The notes under the pieces: generated by a model | The model's database searches: none | Told to the model about the DNA's origin: nothing | What the model saw: only the letters and a program-made list of their open reading frames with translations | Shown here: positions 1-5,081 of the stretch, one piece after another | Layout of the letters: every line of letters begins with the position of its first letter | Position numbering within the stretch: the stretch's first letter is position 1 | Translations under genes and position numbers: made by a program | Assembly (NCBI GenBank): GCA_937864255.1 | Contig: CALMIT010000055.1 | Location: 1-7,200 of the forward strand | Direction: 5' to 3' | From: an uncultured Saprospiraceae bacterium | GTDB taxonomy: Bacteria > Bacteroidota > Bacteroidia > Chitinophagales > Saprospiraceae | DNA: 7,200 nucleotides

Positions 1-164
1 AAACAGGTTTTCGTTTTGTGATTTTGAAAATACAGAAAAATAAAACTCTGGTTTTTTGAGGTAAATGACCTTTTAACCATTTCCAAACAGAAACAATAAC
101 CAGATAAAGGATGGTAATAAATAGATAGGGCGGCGGCAAATTTATAAAAAGGTTTGGTATTCAT
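1..164 (-). CDS. Possible N-terminal fragment of a divergent gene running off the left edge (doubtful)
   Basis: Reading the minus strand from the ATG at 164-162 gives 54 codons without a stop up to the window edge, beginning MNTKPFYKFAAALSIYYH. A second minus-strand frame, with a possible TTG start at 139-137, is also open to the edge. It looks more protein-like, with a hydrophobic stretch PYLFITILYLVIVSVW followed by Lys/Arg-rich residues, as in a membrane protein N-terminus. Both cannot be real, and in AT-rich DNA of this length either could be chance. I recognise no family. No exact TAnnTTTG promoter element was found upstream on that strand. If a gene exists here it is transcribed away from susC, making 165-431 a shared intergenic control region. 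Confidence 0.2.
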   Translation of the reverse strand, partial: MNTKPFYKFAAALSIYYHPLSGYCFCLEMVKRSFTSKNQSFIFLYFQNHKTKTC

Positions 165-348
165 GCTTTTTTCCGATCCAAATCCCTAATAAAATTTGCC
201 ATTATCCAATTTGTTAAAAATTTATCGCAAGCAGTTTTGGTTAATTCAAACTTTCTTTAGACTTTAGCGCTATCTTAGTGTCCTAAAAACACAGTAATTT
301 TTCCGACCCAGCCAAATTAATTGCAACCAAAGAATTAGCAACTCAGCC

Positions 349-381
349 TTGTATAAGGTTGCGTGATATCGAATATTATTG
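349..381 (+). promoter_or_regulatory. Candidate promoter of the susC-susD operon (weak match)
   Basis: The Bacteroidota primary sigma factor recognises a TTG-type element near -33 and TAnnTTTG near -7, with a spacer of roughly 17-23 bases. Here TTG at 349-351 is followed after 22 bases by TATTATTG at 374-381, which has one mismatch to the -7 consensus. Transcription would start near 385-390, giving a leader of about 45 bases. The -7 element overlaps the inverted repeat at 372-398. A rival candidate is TTTG at 210-213 with CAGTTTTG at 232-239 (spacer 18, one mismatch), which would give a leader near 190 bases. Neither is an exact match, and an ECF-type sigma factor could instead be used. Confidence 0.3.
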
Positions 382-398
382 CTGTTAGAAATAATATT
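372..398. promoter_or_regulatory. Perfect 9-bp inverted repeat upstream of susC (operator candidate)
   Basis: AATATTATT at 372-380 is the exact reverse complement of AATAATATT at 390-398, with a 9-base gap. The right arm runs into the 10-bp palindrome TTGAATTCAA at 397-406. The repeat lies 33 bases before the susC ATG and overlaps the nearer -7 candidate, a position where a bound regulator would block or steer RNA polymerase. In RNA it would form only a weak all-A/U hairpin, so a DNA-binding site is the likelier reading. The arms are all A/T, so chance occurrence is a real possibility. Confidence 0.35.
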
Positions 399-431
399 GA
401 ATTCAAATTAATCACAAAATCTCAGTAGTGT

Positions 432-3422
432 ATGAAACTTAGTTTTGACTCATTCAAACGAGGTTTGCTAATGCTTGGCTTGATAGCCTTGAGCAATTTG
501 GCCTGGTCGCAGAGAACTGTAAAGGGGACTGTGACGGATGCCGAAAACGGCGAGCCTCTAATCGGCGCCAATGTACTGGTAGTTGGTTCAAATACCGGAA
601 CGGTCACCGATTTGGAAGGTATGTATTCCATTGATGTCCCGGCCGAGGCGACACAAGTGGAATTTTCCTACACAGGTTATTCGCCCCAGGTTATTACGCT
701 GGGAGCCTCGAATGTAGTGGACGTGCGATTGTCCGCAGGAGCTTTATTGGATGAAATTGTAGTTATCGGTTACGGAGCCGTACGAAAATCTGACCTGACA
801 GGTTCTATTTCAAAAGTTGGCGAGGAAGATTTCAACCGCGGAAATCTTACATCGCCGGAACAGCTATTGACCGGACGTGTGGCCGGCGTACAGATTACGA
901 ATGCTTCCAGCGCTCCCGGTTCGGCAGTAAACGTACGCGTGAGAGGAGTAAACTCCATTCGCTCCGGTAATGACCCATTATTTGTGGTGGATGGCGTGCA
1001 ACTCTCCAATTCAAGCGCTTTTACTACGAACACGCCTACTTTGAGCGATGTAAAACAGCTAGGAAGATCGCCGAATGTGAACCCCTTGTCTTTCATCAAT
1101 CCCAGCGAAATTGAATCCATAGAAGTATTGAAAGATGCTTCTGCTACAGCTATTTATGGATCAAGAGGCGCTAACGGCGTTATTATCATTACAACAAAAA
1201 AAGGAAAATCCGGTGCGCCGAGACTTGATTATACCGTACAACAGGGCTTGAGCAACTTGGCTCAAAAACTTGAGGTGTTAAGCGCTTCCGAATTCAGACA
1301 AGCATTTGTGGAGGAAGGAATTACACCCAAAGATTCTATGGCATCAGTGGATGCGATGGATGAAATTTCCAGAACGGCTTACCAAAATGGGCATGATTTG
1401 AGTCTTAGCGGAGCAACGGACAAGATTAACTACCGCGTATCTGTCGGTTATCTCAATCAGGAAGGTATCATTTTAAATAGTGGTATGGAAAAACTGACCG
1501 GCGGTATCAATACAAGTTTTAAAGTATTGCCGGATGACAGGCTTACTATTGATGTTGGCGTCACAACCTCCAGGGTAGCGCAGGAAAACGCACCGGTATC
1601 TGATAACTCAGGTTATGAAGGCTCTTTGATAGGCGCTGCTTTGCAATGGAATCCGACGCGCTCTTTTACTTTGGCTGACGGCAGTTTTGACCAAAGAGAA
1701 CAGTCGCTGAGAAATCCTTTAGCGATGCTTAGTTATATCAAGGATAATTTTGTAAACAACCGTACTTTGGGAAATTTGGGCGCTACATTCAGAATTGTGA
1801 ATGGTCTGAGCTACAAATTCTTTTATGGTGTTGACAATTCTACCGGCGAAAGAAGAGTGGGCGTTTCTCCCGATTTGAATTTCGAAGGTATTTTAGGCAA
1901 CGGACAGGCTATCGTTGCCAATGTAAACCAGAGTAGCAGCCAGTTGGCGCATACATTGAATTTTGATAGAAAAATTTCTTCCAGCTTTTCGCTGAATGCG
2001 CTGGTCGGTTATGAATATTTGAAATATACTGACAAAGGCACACGTATCGAAGTGGACGAAGGTTTGCAAGATGTAGGTCTGGATTTTACAGACATTTTGC
2101 AATCTGCGCCCCGGAGCGGTCAGAAAGCAAGTTCATACAGACTGCCCGACGTAGAATTACAGTCTTACTTTGCCCGCGCCATTTTCAACATACAAGATAA
2201 ATATTTGCTGACGGGTACGATACGTGCCGACGGTTCGAGCAAGTTTGGAGAAAATAACCAATACGGCTATTTCCCATCATTTGCTTTTGCCTGGAATTTG
2301 CACCAGGAATCTTTTGCGCCGGATGTATTCGATGTTTTGAAATTGCGTCTCGGCTACGGTGTGACAGGAAACCAGGAATTCCCAGCCGGTTCTTCGCAAG
2401 AGAATTTTGTATTTGAAAACGGTGCGCTAACTCAGAAAAATGCCGCCAATCCTGACCTGAAATGGGAATCAACAGGACAAATCAATGTCGGTATTGATTT
2501 CGGCTTTATGAACTACCGCCTCACTGGTTCTATTGACTATTTTGATAAAACGACCAACGACCCGATTTTCTTTGTACCACTGCCACAGCCCAATCCGAGC
2601 GAACAGGGGCGTATCTGGAGAAACCTGGACGGTACTATCAAAAACCGGGGTGTGGAATTGGCGCTTAACGGGGTGATCATAAACAAATCGAATTTTGATT
2701 TTAACCTCGGCGTAAATGCGACTTACATTACAAACGAAATTTCAGGCTTCTCTTCTGCGACCAATACCGGCTCTATCAACGGACAGGGTTTGACAGGTGC
2801 TTTCGCACAACGTTTCCAGAACGGACAGCCGTTGTTTGCATATTATCTCCCGGTTTTTGTCGGGTTTAACGACGCAGGACTTTCACTTTATGAAGACGGC
2901 AATGGCGGCACTACGCTCATTCCGTCTGCAAAACAATTTGTGGATGCTGACCCGCTTCCTGATTTGTTGCTCGGTATCACAACTGCGTTCAGATTTGGAA
3001 ATATTGATTTGAACATAAACTTCGACGGCGCTTTCGGATACCAGATTTACAACAACACTGCCAATGCAGTATTTGTAAAAGGAAACCTCGCAAACGGTCG
3101 TAACATCACCAGCGACCTGGTGGGCAACGGAGAAAGTTTTACCAACTCTTATCCGGCTTCCACAAGATATCTTGAAGACGGCGACCACCTGCGCCTTTCC
3201 AATATGACGCTCGGATACACATTCCCGCTCAGCGCTTCCTGGTTCAAAAATCTCAGACTGTACCTGACGGGACAAAACCTGTTTATCCTTACCGGCTATT
3301 CGGGATTTGATCCGGTGGTGAATACGAACAAGGAAATAGACGGTATTCCATCTTTCGGGATAGAATACACACCGTACCCGACTGCTCGTACTTTCCTTTT
3401 GGGCGCAAATGTTAGTTTCTAA
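432..3422 (+). CDS. susC: SusC/RagA-family TonB-linked outer-membrane receptor
   Basis: This outer-membrane beta-barrel, powered by TonB-ExbBD, imports an oligomeric nutrient handed over by the SusD partner encoded just downstream. The 996-residue length is normal for the family. A signal peptide with a Lys/Arg-containing start and hydrophobic core ends near AWS|Q (residues 24-27). A carboxypeptidase-D regulatory-like domain follows at about 29-100 (VKGTVTDAENGEPLIGANV), then a TonB-box-like segment LDEIVVIGYGAVRKSDLTGS around 106-125. The plug domain spans about 120-258, including FVVDGV and the SusC signature ATAIYGSRGANGVIIITTKKG at roughly 238-258. The rest is barrel, ending in the terminal aromatic ANVSF expected for outer-membrane insertion. 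The first ATG is preferred over the one at 471, which would strip the charged start of the signal peptide. The gene is intact, without frameshift. The symbol is a family label: the substrate cannot be read from the sequence, and starch is not implied. Confidence 0.96.
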   Translation: MKLSFDSFKRGLLMLGLIALSNLAWSQRTVKGTVTDAENGEPLIGANVLVVGSNTGTVTDLEGMYSIDVPAEATQVEFSYTGYSPQVITLGASNVVDVRLSAGALLDEIVVIGYGAVRKSDLTGSISKVGEEDFNRGNLTSPEQLLTGRVAGVQITNASSAPGSAVNVRVRGVNSIRSGNDPLFVVDGVQLSNSSAFTTNTPTLSDVKQLGRSPNVNPLSFINPSEIESIEVLKDASATAIYGSRGANGVIIITTKKGKSGAPRLDYTVQQGLSNLAQKLEVLSASEFRQAFVEEGITPKDSMASVDAMDEISRTAYQNGHDLSLSGATDKINYRVSVGYLNQEGIILNSGMEKLTGGINTSFKVLPDDRLTIDVGVTTSRVAQENAPVSDNSGYEGSLIGAALQWNPTRSFTLADGSFDQREQSLRNPLAMLSYIKDNFVNNRTLGNLGATFRIVNGLSYKFFYGVDNSTGERRVGVSPDLNFEGILGNGQAIVANVNQSSSQLAHTLNFDRKISSSFSLNALVGYEYLKYTDKGTRIEVDEGLQDVGLDFTDILQSAPRSGQKASSYRLPDVELQSYFARAIFNIQDKYLLTGTIRADGSSKFGENNQYGYFPSFAFAWNLHQESFAPDVFDVLKLRLGYGVTGNQEFPAGSSQENFVFENGALTQKNAANPDLKWESTGQINVGIDFGFMNYRLTGSIDYFDKTTNDPIFFVPLPQPNPSEQGRIWRNLDGTIKNRGVELALNGVIINKSNFDFNLGVNATYITNEISGFSSATNTGSINGQGLTGAFAQRFQNGQPLFAYYLPVFVGFNDAGLSLYEDGNGGTTLIPSAKQFVDADPLPDLLLGITTAFRFGNIDLNINFDGAFGYQIYNNTANAVFVKGNLANGRNITSDLVGNGESFTNSYPASTRYLEDGDHLRLSNMTLGYTFPLSASWFKNLRLYLTGQNLFILTGYSGFDPVVNTNKEIDGIPSFGIEYTPYPTARTFLLGANVSF

Positions 3423-3442
3423 AATTTTAAAAAACTTTTACC

Positions 3443-4975
3443 ATGAAATTCAATAGCATTTCATTCATTCTTTTAATCCTTCTGGGCGGTTTTGCTTTTA
3501 ATTCCTGCACCGATTTGGAAGAGGAAATAAAAGACGGCATCGTGCCCGAATCCGGGCAGGTAGATGTCGCCTCGCTTTTGGACGGCGCTTACAGAAGGCT
3601 CGAAACATTCCAGACCCAGGATCGCATCTGGGCATTACAGGAACATACCTCTGACGAGGTACTCGGACCAACCCGCGGAACGGACTGGGACGATAACGGA
3701 ATCTGGAGATCGCTCCACGATCATACCTGGACAGACGAACACGACTATATCCGAACTTCTTTTAACGAATTGAACAGAGGGCTGTATCTTTCAAACAACA
3801 TCCTGGCTTTCAGCCCCACACAGGCACAGGAAGCGGAGGCAAGATTTTTGAGAGCATTTTATGCTTTTCATATCAATGACAACTGGGGACAAGTGCCTAT
3901 GCGCCAGCCCGGTGAAGACATCGCCAAAACTCTGCCTACCGTAATGTCCAGTTCGGAGGCCACTGATTTTATTATTTCAGAATTGGAGACTATACTGCCT
4001 AATTTGCCCGACGACGCTCCGGCGCACAAAGCTTCAAAAAATGCGGCACGCGCAATTTTGGCAAAAACGTACCTCAACAAAGGCGTTTGGAAAACCGAGG
4101 GCAGACTTAATCCGTCATTCGACGCCGCAGATATGAACAAAGTCATCGAATATTGCGACGCCATTACTGCTACCGGTAAATACTCGATTGATGATGATTT
4201 TTATGATAATTTCCGTCCGGACAATGCAAATCTTTCTTCCGAGTTGATTTTTACTTCTCAAAATGTTCGCGGAACGCAGGCGGGCAATGTGCGGTCGAGA
4301 TGGTTTTGTACGCTGCATTACAACCAAAATCCTTCGGGCTGGAACGGCTTTACTACCATCGCCGATTTTTATGACAGTTTCGACGATCCAAACGACGTCA
4401 GGCTTTCTTCCACGCCCAGCGACCTTACACCGGTTTCGGGCTTGAGAGCCGGTTTTTTGGTCGGGCAGCAATTTGACAAAGACGGCAACGCGCTGCAAGA
4501 CCGGAAAGGCAATCCGCTGTCTTTCACCAAAGAAGTGACAGCCTTCGAAACGGGCGACAACCTCGAAGTGACCGGTATCCGTGTTATCAAGTACATTCCC
4601 GACTTTGACGGCGGCGAATTGCCCGATAATGACTATGTACTTTTGCGCTATGCAGACATCGTGCTGATGAAAGCCGAGGCTATCGCGCGTGGCGGGCCGG
4701 GTAGCAAAGGCGGCACGCCGGCCAGTCTGGTCAACAGTATTCGCAGCAAGCGCAACGTAGCTGCCAATTCGGATGGAAGCCTCGATTCTATTTTAAAAGA
4801 GAGAGGTCACGAATTGTATTGGGAAGGTCACCGTCGCCAGGATCTTATCCGTTTTGGAAAATATCTGGATGCGTGGACGGCTAAAGGACAGTCTCAGGCA
4901 CACAGAGTTTTATTTCCGATTCCGGCAATCGAGCTTGCCGCCAATCCTGAGCTAGACCAAAACCCAGGTTATTAA
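3443..4975 (+). CDS. susD: SusD/RagB-family nutrient-binding outer-membrane lipoprotein
   Basis: This surface lipoprotein caps the SusC barrel and captures the substrate before import. The 510-residue product starts with a hydrophobic lipoprotein signal ending FNSC, giving lipid-modified Cys22. The following TDLEEE is acidic, fitting the Bacteroidota lipoprotein export signal for surface display. The N-terminal SusD-like, TPR-containing region covers roughly 23-220. The C-terminal RagB/SusD domain contains the family hallmarks YVLLRYADIVLMKAEA (398-413), RGHELYWEGHRRQDLIRFGK (454-473) and the closing PIPAIELAANPELDQNPGY. It begins 20 bp after the susC stop with no terminator between, so the two genes are read as one operon. 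No Shine-Dalgarno is visible; the start is preceded by the A/T-rich spacer usual in this phylum. The gene is intact. The ligand is unknown: glycan is commonest for the family, while peptide-binding RagB homologues show that it is not certain. Confidence 0.96.
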   Translation: MKFNSISFILLILLGGFAFNSCTDLEEEIKDGIVPESGQVDVASLLDGAYRRLETFQTQDRIWALQEHTSDEVLGPTRGTDWDDNGIWRSLHDHTWTDEHDYIRTSFNELNRGLYLSNNILAFSPTQAQEAEARFLRAFYAFHINDNWGQVPMRQPGEDIAKTLPTVMSSSEATDFIISELETILPNLPDDAPAHKASKNAARAILAKTYLNKGVWKTEGRLNPSFDAADMNKVIEYCDAITATGKYSIDDDFYDNFRPDNANLSSELIFTSQNVRGTQAGNVRSRWFCTLHYNQNPSGWNGFTTIADFYDSFDDPNDVRLSSTPSDLTPVSGLRAGFLVGQQFDKDGNALQDRKGNPLSFTKEVTAFETGDNLEVTGIRVIKYIPDFDGGELPDNDYVLLRYADIVLMKAEAIARGGPGSKGGTPASLVNSIRSKRNVAANSDGSLDSILKERGHELYWEGHRRQDLIRFGKYLDAWTAKGQSQAHRVLFPIPAIELAANPELDQNPGY

Positions 4976-4994
4976 TATTTTTTTGTAAACAAAC

Positions 4995-5030
4995 AGATAG
5001 GTCGCCTTTAAAGGCGACCTATCTTTCTTT
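4995..5030 (+). terminator. Strong intrinsic terminator after susD
   Basis: AGATAGGTCGCCTTT at 4995-5009 is followed immediately by its exact reverse complement at 5010-5024, a perfect 30-bp palindrome. In RNA this folds into a stem of about 13 pairs with a small UUAA-type loop and a GC-rich middle (GGUCGCC/GGCGACC). The tail TTCTTT at 5025-5030 is T-rich. It begins 20 bases after the susD stop, so it should end the susC-susD transcript. On the opposite strand the stem is followed by a weaker, interrupted T-rich stretch, so it may also work in reverse. Confidence 0.88.
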
Positions 5031-5056
5031 GTACCGGCCGGTAATTTTTACATTTG
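5028..5056 (+). promoter_or_regulatory. Bacteroidota-type promoter for the FG-GAP lipoprotein gene
   Basis: TACATTTG at 5049-5056 matches the TAnnTTTG -7 consensus exactly. TTTG at 5028-5031 supplies the -33 element, with a 17-base spacer that is at the short end of the accepted range. Transcription would begin near 5060, leaving a leader of about 22 bases before the ATG at 5082. The -33 element starts inside the T-rich tail of the upstream terminator, so termination and re-initiation are packed with no spare sequence. Confidence 0.7.
5032..5043. promoter_or_regulatory. 12-bp palindrome inside the promoter spacer (operator candidate)
   Basis: TACCGGCCGGTA is a perfect, GC-rich palindrome that starts directly after the -33 TTTG and ends five bases before the -7 element. 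A dimeric regulator bound here would sit between the two polymerase contacts, the position of many repressor operators and of MerR-type activator sites. It is too close to the preceding palindrome to be a second terminator and has no T-tract of useful length. The function is inferred from position only. Confidence 0.4.
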
Positions 5057-5081
5057 TGGTACAAAAGAAAATGATTGAAGA

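Larger units (their letters stand above)
165..431. other. AT-rich intergenic region upstream of susC
   Basis: No open frame of convincing length is present on either strand. The stretch is clearly more AT-rich than the genes that follow. It holds short palindromic elements: TAGCGCTA at 265-272, a 6-bp inverted repeat GCAACC/GGTTGC at 323-328 and 357-362, a perfect 9-bp inverted repeat at 372-398, and the 10-bp palindrome TTGAATTCAA at 397-406. A role as promoter and leader of the susC-susD operon is inferred from position. No riboswitch, tRNA or other structured RNA family was recognised. Confidence 0.5.

Noticed and set aside
323..362. GCAACC/GGTTGC inverted repeat as a riboswitch or attenuator in the susC leader
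   Set aside because: The stem is only 6 pairs across a 28-base loop, no T-tract follows, and no known riboswitch consensus was recognised.
770..1120. Minus-strand open frame of 116 codons inside susC; also 1893-2102, 2185-2472 and 2883-3275
   Set aside because: These are shadows of an intact SusC coding frame with strong family motifs, and no protein family is recognised in them.
3423..3442. A/T-rich 20-bp gap between susC and susD as a terminator or promoter
   Set aside because: There is no GC-containing stem and no TAnnTTTG element; the spacing is that of an ordinary operon junction.
4115..4498. Minus-strand frames opposite susD, including 3868-4164, 4115-4498 and 4369-4596
   Set aside because: They overlap conserved SusD coding sequence, show no domain and overlap each other.
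5032..5043. TACCGGCCGGTA as a second terminator or a mobile-element end
   Set aside because: It has no usable T-tract and sits inside a good promoter. No transposase, matching second end or target duplication is present in the window.
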